A stretch of 64,000 bases of DNA from Beroe ovata (lineage: Eukaryota > Ctenophora > Nuda > Beroida > Beroidae), in the NCBI GenBank assembly GCA_946803715.1, contig CAMPET010000330.1, positions 5,764 through 69,763 of the forward strand, written 5' to 3'. Both the position numbers and the translations under genes were made by a program. The first letter of the stretch is position 1. The number at the start of each line of letters is the position of its first letter. This document shows positions 24,863 to 35,947 of the stretch, one piece after another. The notes beneath the pieces were generated by a model. It worked only from the letters and a program-made list of their open reading frames with translations, was not told where the DNA came from and did no database searches.

Positions 24863-26036
24863 CCTTATGGATATGTGCTATATATTAGGAATTGGTTATT
24901 CCTTGCCAGGGGTAAAATCCTATGACTGATCATATCCGGATAGACCACTTGCATGTGACATATATTGTACTTGTTCAAAGATCTCGGTGTATGAAAGAGG
25001 GATCTCTTGGTAAACTTTGATGATAAATAGGACAAGTAGTGTTGTAACAATCAACATTTTATTGCAGCAATAAGATCGACACTTCGTTTTAAAGCTTCAG
25101 TAGAATGTTCATTACATGACTGAATCAGTCATCAGTCATTGACTGATGACTACTCATCCTATCTATCATCATATTCAAAGTTCTTGTATTGGATATTCAT
25201 GTTTGAACTTGGTTGTGTATGTCGTTTATCATAAGTTTCTTGAACTATACTCGTGAAACAGATTTGCTGACTGATTGACTTGGGTGTAGCGCGCGCGGAG
25301 TATTTGGGTTAGGCTAACGCGTTATAACGCAGCCCGGGAACAGACAGGCAAGGTTTGACATCTTTTCCATAAAAAAGAGGTCATGCAATGACGCAATGTG
25401 TTGCCGGATGTTATTTGTCCGCTGTTTCTTGCGCGCGGCGCGCGCCACGGTGGACAGATAACATGAACATGACACCCGGCAAGTCATGTCAGAATTTTAA
25501 AAATCACAAATTTGCCTGCAACGAGAGGCGAGGTTGTGTTGAGCAATGCAATGAGCGTTAGCAGCGCGCGGCTATCGTAGACCTAGACAGCCACTAGCCA
25601 GACAAGCAATCACAGCCAATCGTACGCGTAGCGTAGACATGCATTAGGCAATCACAATTCTGCCGCACTGCCGCAGTAGGGTCAAACGTGCCGGATGTTT
25701 GTTGTCTGTCCCTACTCCGGCAATGCTTGATACGCAGCTGTCTATATTATCGAAAGTCGTTCATCAGCAGACTTCTATAAAGTGATATAGAGTGATATTA
25801 AATAGCATCTCGGTAAACATGGAAAACTTATCAACCTGCCAATAATCCTTCACTAAAAGTAAGCCTGGCCTATAAAATAGTATAAATCAGTTCCAGGGAG
25901 GCTAAAATATAGGAAACAAAATCACCTTAATTACACAAATATAACATGTATCCGCAATCCCACCACAATAAATTAACATCCTATTTGGTAGCATCAGAAA
26001 AATTCGTACTTTCAAGGGCGTTTCTCAAGATGAAAC
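24863..26036. other. Intergenic region with GC-rich short elements
   Basis: About 1.2 kb between two minus-strand genes. It includes several islands of GCGCGC-rich sequence in AT-rich surroundings: about 25289-25345 (GCGCGCGCGGAGTATTTGGGT ... CGGGAACA), 25400-25483 (TTGCCGGATGTTAT ... CCCGGCAAG) and 25690-25725 (GTGCCGGATGTTTGTT). The same motifs recur at 36.4, 47.6 and 48.9 kb. No coding sequence was recognised. Confidence 0.6.
25400..25483. mobile_element. Short GC-rich inverted-repeat element (CCGGCAA family)
   Basis: Begins TTGCCGGATGTTATTTGTCC and ends with ...GACACCCGGCAAG. The core is GCGCGCGGCGCGCGCC. Related ends flank elements at 36418-36560 and 47608-47722. The terminal inverted motif TTGCCGG / CCGGCAA and lack of coding content suggest a MITE-like non-autonomous element. 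Confidence 0.5.
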
Positions 26037-29000
26037 TCATCTTTGTGCCTGAAACGTAAGTTTAGCGAATACCATTAATAGAGAAAACTGCTATAGATCT
26101 TGGCTGGTGTTTCACCGACAATCAAAGTCAAACAACTTACCAAAGAGCTTGATACACAAGCATCAAATGACTGTGTGAGACTGCTACATCGTAACACTTC
26201 AGAAGGATTGCTCAGGTAGCAATCAGTGATTGCTTTGACGTTATCTGTACACGACTCTTTGGTCTCTGGCAAACTGGTAAAGAAAACAATGTCAGAACTC
26301 TTTAAATTGTACTTCAGTGAGAAAATGCATCAACACATGACAATTATATAGTATTATGGTTACACTCGTGAATTGTGTGTTTATATTTAAGCAAATATTT
26401 TAACAGTAAATATCCGCGAGAGAAATTCGTTTCCATTCCATTTCGAGATGCGCGCGCGCACGCGCGGCGCGCTGGAAGCTTCGAAGAGTTTTGCTTATAT
26501 GATCATCATAATGAAATTATGTCATTCGGCGATACCGTTTCAATCAACTTTAATTAGGGCGCGAATCAATTTTAATGGTCGTGCCAAGGTTGACTCATGA
26601 ACTGGAACACTTACTCGAGTTTCGAGGTTACAGTCGCTATTCCTTGTTCGTGTGCGCTTGAAATGTCCTCCTTCCTTCTCTTCAACTGAATTGGATTACA
26701 AATCAGTATTCATTTTACAAATCTGAACTGCATTCACTGAGGCACATTATTCTGCTGAAGTAGCCCATTATACTTAACCTAACCAATCTCTAAACCTAAA
26801 CAAATCAGTCATCAGACTTACATTTTCCTCGATAACACTGAATCTGCCTCGCCACCGGGATCTTTCTGCATTGAGCGTGCTTGACATAACATCAGCGTCG
26901 AGATTAGCTTGACTCCGAGCTCCTTCCAACTTTGCCTCTGTGATGATCTTCTCAACCTAGTGGAATAGTGACTGTAATGTTGCGTGTTTATAGTCTGAGA
27001 GTGACAGCTGAATATGAATTGATATGAGAGAATTTGAAATTTACTGCACACTGTTACCTCTTGTTTTTGGAATTGCCCAAACAGCGATTCCGCCAGGTCC
27101 TTACGAGTTGGTAACTCGTTTGCAACAACAGCTTCCTTAGCAACGTCAGGAACTTTCTCCACAACCGGAGGTGATTCAATGATTTCCACAACTTCAGCTG
27201 GTTGCGGTAACGTTGTTTCGGGAGAAGTTTCAGGGGTTTCAGCATCAAGGAGTGTATCAGTTTCACATGGAGCTTCCACTTCAGTTTCACTTTCTTCAGA
27301 GATGACAGTTTCCTTCTCATCCGGTTTGGAAGTGAAGTACGGCTCGATTGCTTGTTGTATGATCGAGAATATGGATGTACCACCCTCCTCTTCCGTGACG
27401 GTTTCCACTTCTGGTTCAGGGGTTAGTTCAACCACTGGTTCAGGGGTTAGGTCAACCACTGGTTCAGGGGTTAGGTCAACCACTGGCTCTTCAACTGGTG
27501 CTTCAACCACTGGTTCTTCAACTGGTGCTTCAACCACTGGTTCTACAACCACTGGTACTTCAACTGGTGATTTTACCACTGGCTCAGAAACTTGTTCAAC
27601 CACTGGTCCAGTCGCTTCTTGTTCAGCCGCTAATTCGATCTCTGGTTCAACTACTTGTTCAACCGGTGATTCTACCACTGCTTCAATCACTGGTTTTACG
27701 ATTGCCTCCACAATCGGTTCCTCATCCACTAGTTCAGCTGCAGCTTCAGCTACTGCTCCAGAATCACCTTCTTCTACTGGATCGAGCACTGGTCCAGGAA
27801 TATTCTCAGGGAAAACGTCAGGAAACTCTTCTGCTATAATAGGTGTGTCTTCGTGAATAAGTTCAGGGATGTCGGACTGGGATTCAGAGCTTGGTTGCTT
27901 AATGACTTTATTGATTACTGGTTCAGAAATTACTTCAGCTACTGATTCTGTCACAGGTTCATCAGGTTCAGCTATCTCCATCACTGGCTGCTCAACTTGT
28001 TCTTGCTCGATGACAGGTTCATTAGTAACTATCTCAGTTGCTTCAGGTGTTTCCGTTGCAGTGTCCGTAGAATTATCAGCTTCAGACTTATTGGCAGGAA
28101 CTAATTCCATGACATCTTCAATTGCAGATTCGATCACTTCTACAATTGACTCGAAAACTGGCGTGATCTCCATTTCTTCCCGTTCAACAACTGCTTCATC
28201 CACGATCGGCTCAACTGACACAACATCCAAGTCAGCCTGAGACACGACGTCTTCACTAGCATCCGCACCTGAAATACGAACTATGAAAATAAGTGTTCCA
28301 CTATGAAGGTTAAACAATTCTACTTGAAATCAGCATTCTTCCCGGCTTGAGAATTTGAAAGCTATGGGCAGTGGACACATCAAGATAAACATGAATCATT
28401 CTAGAAAAGTGGTCATGATTATAGGAAGGGATTGGCTGATTGTTTGAACCAAAGATAACACGAAAGATCGCGAGTTTTCATGAGTGAGAGTAACAAGAGT
28501 TACACTCGTGATTGAACCAGTGGATACACAAAAACAGCATGCAGAAACACAATGTGATTGTTGTGATATTATTAAAGAGCATGCAATCAGAAGAGGGGAA
28601 TTTCACACAGCAAACGCAACCTTCTGAAGAAGAGAATTGGAGTTTTGAGGAGGAAACTTCATCTTCCAGACATACTTCCGTTACTGCAGATGTTGCATCA
28701 CCGTGAATATCTGCATCACCGTGAATATCTGATTCTGGAGCTCCTTCAGGTATATGCTCGGTGATAACCTTCTCGACATCATCAAGTTCAATTTCAGTAG
28801 CAGTTTCTGATTGAATATCAACCGATTCGCTCTTTGAAAACTGTGTTTCCACAACTTCTTGAGTGACAATTTCTGAACAAGATTCTTCAGTAACTTCACG
28901 AACAGCACCAGGAGTTGTTTCAGAAGGAACGTAAGGTATCGGTTCATCATCAACTGCAGGTAGCATCTCTTCCGGCATTGATTCTTCCTCGGACACAATT

Positions 29001-30656
29001 TCTTTTGCAATTTCATTGGTCGTTACCTCCACAATCTGCTCAGGTTCACGAGATACAGTTTCCTCAACATGCTCCACGAAATCTTCTGAAGATGAGAGAT
29101 CTTCTGTAGCTTGGGTAAAAGATGATTCAGGACGTTCTCTGGTATCATCTTCATTAGCTTCATGGATCACTTCTCCGACCTCTAATGAAAGGTCCTGTTC
29201 ATCATATAGTGCAGTTACCCCGGAAGAAGCTTCTGTCACTTCTTCATCGGCCTCGATATTCGGTTCCCTTGCTATTTCAATCACAGGAACTATTGATTCC
29301 TCTTCTTCTTTTGAAAGATCTTCGCAAACTTCAACAATCTGTAACTCCTCTCCGACCGTTTCCTCAAGAACCACTTCATCAATGACTTGCTCTGCATTGA
29401 CCGATTCCTCAACATGAGATTCTATCACGCTAGTTTCCTGTGAGAGTATTTCAACATCTGCCTCTCCCAATTCTTCATTCTCCATAACAATTTGTTCCTC
29501 TTTAACAATCTCAACTTCGGTTTCAGTAGTTTCTTCAACCGTAGTGACGACATCTGATACCTCTTGTTCAACCTTGTTACTTGACTGCACGTCATCTGCA
29601 TCACTACTCGTGATTTCTACAAGGGCCTCTGATGTGACGGAACTATTCTCGACAACTTCAACATCGTCAGAAATTTCAAGCTCTTTCTCCGGGCTGTTTT
29701 CAAGTGGTCCAATTTCCAATCCTGCTGTTTCGAGAAAAGAAATGTTTGAATGAAGCGTACAAAAAGAGTGTTTATTCAATGAAGAATATGTGAACTTCAT
29801 GCTCTTAGCTGCAACAAGCTCATCAGCTTTCATAACACTCGAGCTCGCATCAATTGCAGTTCGTGAGCTGTTCGCGGTTTCCGAAAAAGAAAACGAACAG
29901 AAACTTGACGCTTAATTTTGAATTTTAAGCACCATGTAATTATGTAAGCTACGTTAAGCTTAGCAGATAGAAATTTGGGTGAACGTTTTCCAAACAAACC
30001 TGATTCATTCACAAAAACTGGGGGAGGTAACTCAATAGCAGGTGCGATTTGGGACGATAGAGGAGTGTCGTTTAACTCAACTGAAATAATGCCATAAGAA
30101 CATTATCTATAGAAAAATAAAGATCAAATCAGTGTCAAGAAGTCGAATCAAATGGTCATACTCGGAACTTGGATTGGGTCAATGAGTTCGGTCACTTCAA
30201 ACACTTCGTATTCCCCTTCGTCGTCGTCTTCATACTCTTCTTCATCATCCGTATCTTCTTCAAACTCAATACCCAAATCAGAACCAATAGATTTGTACAA
30301 ATCAACATCAAGAGTCTGAGAAAGAGTGACCGTTACATCGACAAATACTCTCAAATCAGGGGAAAAGTTTCGAGACCATTTACTGAAGTCTACCCACTCA
30401 CCACATTGTTATCAGTCGCACTCTTCAACTCCTTCGAAAGTTGATTAAGTTCATCCACTGACAGTCTTCGCTTGGTTATCTGATGGGTCACTGGATTTAA
30501 CCTTGAATTATGAATAGACTCTTGATGACGTATGAATTCGCAAGAAGATATCAATATCGCTTGTGAGATGAATACCTTGGTCTCGCCATTATCACTATTT
30601 TCCAGTAAAATCTGGCTGGTGTCGCTCTCGTTGGTGGAGGACTGTGAAGCCCCCAT
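26037..30656 (-). CDS. MIC19/MIC25-like CHCH protein with very long acidic insertion
   Basis: About 999 residues. Minus-strand exons: 30656-30576, 30518-30402, 30315-30162, 30080-30000, 29724-~28720, 28268-27058, 26956-26822, 26685-26615, 26273-26141, 26048-26037. It starts MGASQSS, with a Gly-2 as in the myristoylated MICOS subunits CHCHD3/6. It ends in a CHCH module with twin CX9C (C-TDNVKAITD-C and C-SSLTQSFDA-C), the Mia40-import signature. Basic helical exons precede the CHCH. Between them lie roughly 800 residues dominated by Glu, Val, Pro, Thr and Ser, including repeats such as EAPVEEPVV and PEPVVDLT. Human MIC19 is about 227 residues. The donor near 28720 is ambiguous, with an alternative at 28702 (both in frame). 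Likely role: inner-membrane cristae junctions, if the homology holds. The N-terminal DUF737 is not obvious. Confidence 0.72.
27400..27575 (-). repeat. Coding minisatellite in the acidic region
   Basis: Nearly identical units encode PEPVVDLT (three units, about 27413-27490) and EAPVEEPVV (two to three units, about 27480-27560). Low divergence between units indicates recent expansion. Confidence 0.75.
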
Positions 30657-31052
30657 CTACAAGAACACTAATGAGATCTTCTCTTGGGTTATTAGAACAT
30701 CTTAGAGAACGTTAGTCTTCTAGCTCTCCTCGGGTTTATGAAGCATAAAACCTAAAAGGTGAATAAAATTTGGTCAAAACAGAATCATATTACTACAAGT
30801 TTTCAATGGAATTTCAAGAATGACGATGGGCTGTGAGTCAATGGGTGTGAGTCAATAACACGATGAGTATAAAGGTATAGCGCCTAGAGTTACATTTTCG
30901 ACCGCAAGAATTCCATGATATGAATCTTAAGCAGTTATCTAGATGTGAAATAAAAACATAGCAAAAAGTTTTATTAGTGGATGCTGATCTATAGAATTAC
31001 TTGAATGCAGCATCTTATAGATGTAAAAAGTATCTTTTCACGTTCACCTTTG
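30657..31052. other. Spacer between two minus-strand genes
   Basis: No feature beyond probable 5' flank of the CHCH gene and 3' flank of the next gene. Confidence 0.4.
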
Positions 31053-32537
31053 TCACGATTTGCTACCAAACATCCTGTTATACTGTGCAGAAGTGCCTTG
31101 ACTGAGATGCTCAAGGCAGATATTCGCCACGTCTTGAGAACAAGATGGCGAAATGTACGACAATTCTTGTGATGAGGATTCAGCAGAAAATCTATCCCGG
31201 CTTTCGAAAAAATGGCAAGACATTGGAGTAGTATACGATCCAGAATCGTGTGACTCTTGTGTTCCGAAGTCCGGAATTTCCTCTTCATCCTCGACAATTA
31301 CGAGCGTATCCTCGGCTTCAAGGTCCGCCTCAGTGTCTTGGGAGTCAGTAGCCATTTCTGGAAGGATTTCGATTAAATCAGTCGATATGTCAGGATCACC
31401 TCCAGATATAGTACACGCTGCTCCAGCTGGCAATTGTTCAGCTGTCCCAGCAGCATCACATTCCGTACTTCTTTCATTGACTGAAACACCGGCATTTTCT
31501 CTGAGTTCTTCACCTGATTGATGCACCCTGTGCGAATCGGAACCTTGCTGAGGAACATCGACCAAATCATCTGACTTCTCAGCGACTTCTATGTTGATTT
31601 CATTCGTGGGATCAGGAATATCAATTTCAACATTCTCAGTGGCATTTAGGACACTTTGTGCGATGTTTATGCGTTTATATTTTGAAGCGCGACCGTCTGA
31701 AATGCAGTCATCAACCGAAAACCGCCTTTCTTCATCAAGACTTCGTAACTTGGTGACCATAGTCATTGTGGTGTAGGAGTGCTTATATTTTTTTCCGAAG
31801 TTCAGAGATTTTCGAGCAGCATCAAAATCCATTACTTCCAAAACTGAGGTCAGGCTATCAAACTCGTCAGGGGTCCCATGAATAGGGGTTGAAGAACGAG
31901 GTGTCATCGGTTCGGCGTTTTTTCCATTAGACATATCTGTCAGTTCTGACTCTGAGTGAACACATTGTTGTTGTACTGGATTCGTCTCAGGTGGCTCAGC
32001 CCTAACTGGTTCTGGTTGACGTTGCTCTCTATCAACTGATTCCGGTTGATGTTCCTCTGTCCTTGGTAGCGGTGGCTGCTTTGACTGCTCCGCTATAAAT
32101 GACTCAGTCTGAGGATTCTCTGCCCTCACTGGATCTGAATGCACCAATTGGACTGGCTCAACTGGTTCTTGGTTGAGGATATTTTCATCACTGGGAATCG
32201 ACAAAGCCGTGCGTCCATCACTATCATCACTTGAGAATTGAGTGCCTACATGGCAGCAGCTTCCTCTAGGCTTCTCGTGACAAAATAGATGATAGTCATA
32301 ATAAAGAAGATCAGGAGGCAAGATACGTTCTCTTGTTAGTGGTAGAATATTGTAAACATGAGCTTTGTACATAACTTGGAATGGCGACAGAGTCTTATCT
32401 TTAAAAAGCTCCTCGATGAATGATTTAACTATTTTATTTTCCAAGCTGGAATAAACCTTCTCATGATGTGGAAAGTGCAGATATATTTGCAATTCGTGGG
32501 AACCAATTGTAACAGAGAAGTTGGAAGTCTGTTTCAT
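31053..32537 (-). CDS. Single-exon protein of unknown function, 494 residues
   Basis: Start ATG at 32537. The first ~110 residues look folded (hydrophobic/aromatic alternation, IYLHFPHHEKVYSSLENK, then an ILPPDLLYYDYHLF segment, then a Cys pair). Residues about 115-210 are Pro/Glu/Gln-rich. The middle holds a conserved-looking basic stretch ARKSLNFGKKYKHSYT with MVTKLRSLDEERRFS. The end is acidic and Ser-rich. I do not recognise a family. It is intronless in a locus of mostly intron-rich genes. A decayed partial copy of its 5' region lies just upstream at 33.24-33.62 kb. Confidence 0.7.
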   Translation of the reverse strand: MKQTSNFSVTIGSHELQIYLHFPHHEKVYSSLENKIVKSFIEELFKDKTLSPFQVMYKAHVYNILPLTRERILPPDLLYYDYHLFCHEKPRGSCCHVGTQFSSDDSDGRTALSIPSDENILNQEPVEPVQLVHSDPVRAENPQTESFIAEQSKQPPLPRTEEHQPESVDREQRQPEPVRAEPPETNPVQQQCVHSESELTDMSNGKNAEPMTPRSSTPIHGTPDEFDSLTSVLEVMDFDAARKSLNFGKKYKHSYTTMTMVTKLRSLDEERRFSVDDCISDGRASKYKRINIAQSVLNATENVEIDIPDPTNEINIEVAEKSDDLVDVPQQGSDSHRVHQSGEELRENAGVSVNERSTECDAAGTAEQLPAGAACTISGGDPDISTDLIEILPEMATDSQDTEADLEAEDTLVIVEDEEEIPDFGTQESHDSGSYTTPMSCHFFESRDRFSAESSSQELSYISPSCSQDVANICLEHLSQGTSAQYNRMFGSKS

Positions 32538-33239
32538 CGCTTGTTTCGATCATGTGCACCTGATTTCCAGAGATATTAGATTTGAGGATTCATAACAATG
32601 CTACCTATATAATAAGAGACCTGTAAAGAGACCTGAATTGGCAAAGAGGCATGAATTCGTCTAGAGAGCTAGATAGGTATTGATCAAATTTTCATTCAAT
32701 TAATCAAGCTATTAGGATTTGATTATCAAATTGATTGAAAATAACAAGTATCAAACCAACTTATAAAACTTTATCAAAAAAAACAGGCACATGATATACT
32801 GTCAAAAATTAGTCAAAAATAAGTTAAAAATATCATCAATACAACTCACAAACAAATTTAGATTTCGGCATGCAATGTAATCTAGTGATAAACAATTAGT
32901 AGTTATTTCAGAAACAAGGATAACAGTTGAAAGCTATCAAGTGAAAAATAAGTGAGCCTGAACTGTTACTGAATGACATTACGGTATTCAAGGCAAATTG
33001 TTTTCAAGACTGACCGTTTCAATGTATCCACAATTGCATGCTTGAAATTTTGAATACGTGTGGACTGTGGATTACCTAGCTTGAACTCAGAGTTTGAAAT
33101 GAAAATCTATAGTACGTTCAGCTTTTTTGGAGTCAGATTGGTTTGTGCCATTGGCAAACAGTATTTCTCGCCATAGGCCCCTGAAGAAGAAACAGAACAT
33201 CATACAATACTGATTCTAGTCGAACTTGAATTCCTCCAA
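32538..33239. other. AT-rich intergenic sequence
   Basis: Upstream flank of the orphan gene, part of which recurs in the degenerate copy at 33.49-33.62 kb. No other feature. Confidence 0.4.
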
Positions 33240-33625
33240 CATGTTTTGGCTGATGTTGCGCTGCCCAACTGTTTCAGGTTATGTGCAGGCGCCCATTGGA
33301 CTGTCTCATATGGTTCTTGCTCGAATGCATTTTCACGACTGAGAATCGACAATGCTGTGAGTCCATCACTATCGTCTCTTGAGAATTGAGTGTCTACATG
33401 GCATGGGAAGCAATAACTTGTAGGCTACTTGTGAGAAAATCAAATGTACCTACTGTGATAGTTATAAAGTTAGGTACCTCCGAATGTAGGCTTTTATTGG
33501 CAAAGACACTTGCGTTCATCTAGGAAGCTAGACATTTGTCAAATTTGTATTTAAATAATCAAGCTATTTGGATTTGATATAAATTTGATTAAGAATAACA
33601 GTTTACAAACCAATTCATAAAACAT
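33240..33625 (-). pseudogene. Degenerate partial duplicate of the orphan gene and its 5' flank
   Basis: Positions ~33270-33410 align with coding sequence at ~32135-32260: shared segments include TGAGAATTGAGTG with CTACATGGCA, and GAATCGACAA with GTCCATCACTATC. Positions ~33490-33625 align with the gene's upstream flank at ~32635-32770 (ATTGGCAAAGA, AGCTAGA, AATCAAGCTATT). The piece between them (the gene's first ~100 codons and start) is missing, and the copy has no open frame. This is an old tandem duplication with internal deletion. Confidence 0.75.
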
Positions 33626-34105
33626 GCTACAAACCAAAAACCAGGCACTTCATAGGTCTGTCTAGGGTGTCTACCTGCAAGCAACATTGTGGTTTGAATT
33701 TCAATCATCAAGAATGTTATGATTGTGCCAGGTCTTTTGTATTGAGGGAACAAATAATGGCAAACGTCGCACTCAACAATTTCTTGAACGTAATTAAAAA
33801 TAATCCAATCAAAATATATGTAGTTGAATAAATTAAAAATTCTTAAAGAATTAATATTGCAGTCAATAACGCATCGATCTATACTCATATATAATATAGA
33901 ATCCATGAGGTATAGCATTGTGAGGAATAATCTGATTGAATTGGTAGTAAGGTCTTTTGGAACAGCTAACAAGGATTGTAACAGTTTATGCAAAAAAGTA
34001 TGATGAGAACTTGGGAACGGTGAAAATCTGGCCCAAAGCTCAATAACAAGCAAAAAACCTTCTTCTATCATGTATATCTATACTAATCGTTGGACGATAT
34101 GGATT
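33626..34105. other. Intergenic region with unsupported open frame
   Basis: A minus-strand open frame of about 160 codons (33589-34071) overlaps the decayed duplicate. It has an unusual hydrophobic composition with no recognisable motif, so I do not call it a gene. Confidence 0.4.
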
Positions 34106-35620
34106 TCATGAATGTTTTGCTTTGCGAAGGATATGCTTTGGAGACTTAAGGTGCCCAATTATGAGATTTTTGGTAGAATAAACATTTTCACAAATTTTGC
34201 AAAAATATTGGGAATTTTTCTGGGCAGGATAAAGTTTAACATTTTGATTATATTCCCTTATAAGAGCTGCATCACCATCCTGGGATGTTAATTTTGGCAA
34301 TGTGCTCTTACACTGAGCAATTACTTTTTCCTTCTTCTGTTTGTAATACTGATGAAGATCAATGTCAAAATCATTGATGACAAGAGACATTGCATGACAA
34401 GCAATAAGATGACTCTCAAATTTGAGGTCATCTTTAAACTTAAGACTGCATTTTTCACACTCATAAGGATCAAAGGATTTGTTTTTGGCATAATTTCTGA
34501 AATTAAAGCTCACAATGGACCTCTTTTTAATCGGTTCTGGACTATCATTAGAGGTCACTGCTGTTTTACCAGATGTCTTAACCAAATTTTGGGAACAGCC
34601 CTCTAAATTAATTTGATCTAATTCAAGATTCTGCACAATGGAACGTGGACGTTTTTCAGGAGGAAGGCCTTCCCCTGAACTTGATTTTGCTCTCTTAGGC
34701 ACATCCTGCGTGATGCTTGCAACTGCAGCATCACTGATATCATTGACAGTAACCTTTATAGGAGCATCTAATATACCATTCTCAACATCATTAACCCCTT
34801 CATCAGCATTATTAGTGTTTTTTCCCTGAGTTTCCATGAGCTCTGATTCAACTTCTTGTATATTAGACTTTTTACAAGACTCTTTAATTGCAAAAATGAC
34901 AGCTTCCTCTGAGTCTGGTTTGATACTATCAATTGTACACAAGTCATTATCAGCAAACTCCACATTGCTGGCTGTCCTGCTTCCATCATCACCAACTGGA
35001 TTTCTATCACCTTCTTGAGGGGCACTTTCATCATTGTCCAAATTCTCTGCTTTTGGTACTTGAACATTAGGGACATGATCCATATTATCAGATTCTCCAA
35101 TGTTAGCATAATTTCCATCATGCTTGATATTCTTAGTTGCAATATCACTGATATCATTCTTTAATTCTTTATTCTCAACAACTGCTGGCTCTTCATCAGT
35201 CCTTTTATCATCAATTTGTTCAATGGCAACATCAGCGGTTTTCTCTTCAGCTGGAGTTATTTCAAACTCAGGTATAAATTGGGCTTCATTCACAGGATCT
35301 TCAACAAAAGTTCTGGTATTTAATGTAACATCAAGATCCACAACTTCTTCCACATCATAAGCAATTGTTTCATCATTAGCAGAGCTATCATCTTGCCTCT
35401 TCTCCTGATCATTGTCAACATTACATGTAACCAGCTCATTTACAACAATATTATCAATGCAAGATGAAGATTTATCATCTGTTATGGTCCGATTATAAAC
35501 AGAATCACTCAAAAGCAATTCTTCATCAGAATCATTTATGATCCCATCTTCCTCTCCATCAGTCCACAAAAGACTCTCTTCAAGCTCATCATCAAATAAT
35601 TCATCAAGATTGGATGTCAT
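34106..35620 (-). CDS. Acidic two-zinc-finger (C2H2) protein, single exon
   Basis: 504 residues from ATG 35620. The first ~370 residues are highly acidic and disordered (LFDDELEESLLW near the start, many Glu/Asp/Asn). The C-terminal quarter holds two zinc-finger motifs. The first, C-EKC-x12-H-x4-H, is near residues 397-415. The second, C-KIC-x12-H-x5-H, is near residues 474-494 and resembles the spacing of matrin/U1-type RNA- or DNA-binding fingers. The end is basic (HILRKAKHS). It is probably nuclear. The family is not recognised. Like its neighbour it lacks introns. Confidence 0.72.
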   Translation of the reverse strand: MTSNLDELFDDELEESLLWTDGEEDGIINDSDEELLLSDSVYNRTITDDKSSSCIDNIVVNELVTCNVDNDQEKRQDDSSANDETIAYDVEEVVDLDVTLNTRTFVEDPVNEAQFIPEFEITPAEEKTADVAIEQIDDKRTDEEPAVVENKELKNDISDIATKNIKHDGNYANIGESDNMDHVPNVQVPKAENLDNDESAPQEGDRNPVGDDGSRTASNVEFADNDLCTIDSIKPDSEEAVIFAIKESCKKSNIQEVESELMETQGKNTNNADEGVNDVENGILDAPIKVTVNDISDAAVASITQDVPKRAKSSSGEGLPPEKRPRSIVQNLELDQINLEGCSQNLVKTSGKTAVTSNDSPEPIKKRSIVSFNFRNYAKNKSFDPYECEKCSLKFKDDLKFESHLIACHAMSLVINDFDIDLHQYYKQKKEKVIAQCKSTLPKLTSQDGDAALIREYNQNVKLYPAQKNSQYFCKICENVYSTKNLIIGHLKSPKHILRKAKHS

Positions 35621-35719
35621 TTATTCCTGTCAGGATGAAATTGTGAGGTATCAGGTTTACAATTGAAGATCAAAAAATACGGTAAGACAACTACTCTAAG
35701 ACTTTCTAAGTAAAATGAT

Positions 35720-35833
35720 AGAATTGAAGTCAAACCATGAACATCAATGGGCTAACATAATGCTTCATGCACTGAAGATTGGTTTGATACCATGAAACAT
35801 TATGTTTGCCCATTGATGTTCGTTGTCAATTCT
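35720..35833. mobile_element. Foldback (hairpin) element
   Basis: Left arm ~35720-35769 and right arm ~35791-35833 are imperfect reverse complements. Matching cores include AACATCAATGGGC / GCCCATTGATGTT and ACATAATG / CATTATGT. The loop is about 20 bp. No coding content, consistent with a small MITE or foldback element. Confidence 0.65.
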
Positions 35834-35947
35834 ACTTACGATCTTGTGATTTCACAATTGAGCACTCTTGTCTTGGAATCACAACGACTCAACAATAATA
35901 AGTTAAATGATAGATATTTTCAAGAGAAAACAAAGATTTTGGAAGGA

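Noticed and set aside
27179-28240. Plus-strand open frames rich in Ser/Thr over the CHCH gene
   Set aside because: They are reverse-complement shadows of the Glu/Val-rich minus-strand exons. The minus-strand exons have splice sites and end in a recognisable CHCH domain.
33589-34071. 160-codon minus-strand frame
   Set aside because: It overlaps the decayed duplicate and shows no motif or family resemblance. AT-rich sequence can produce such a frame by chance.
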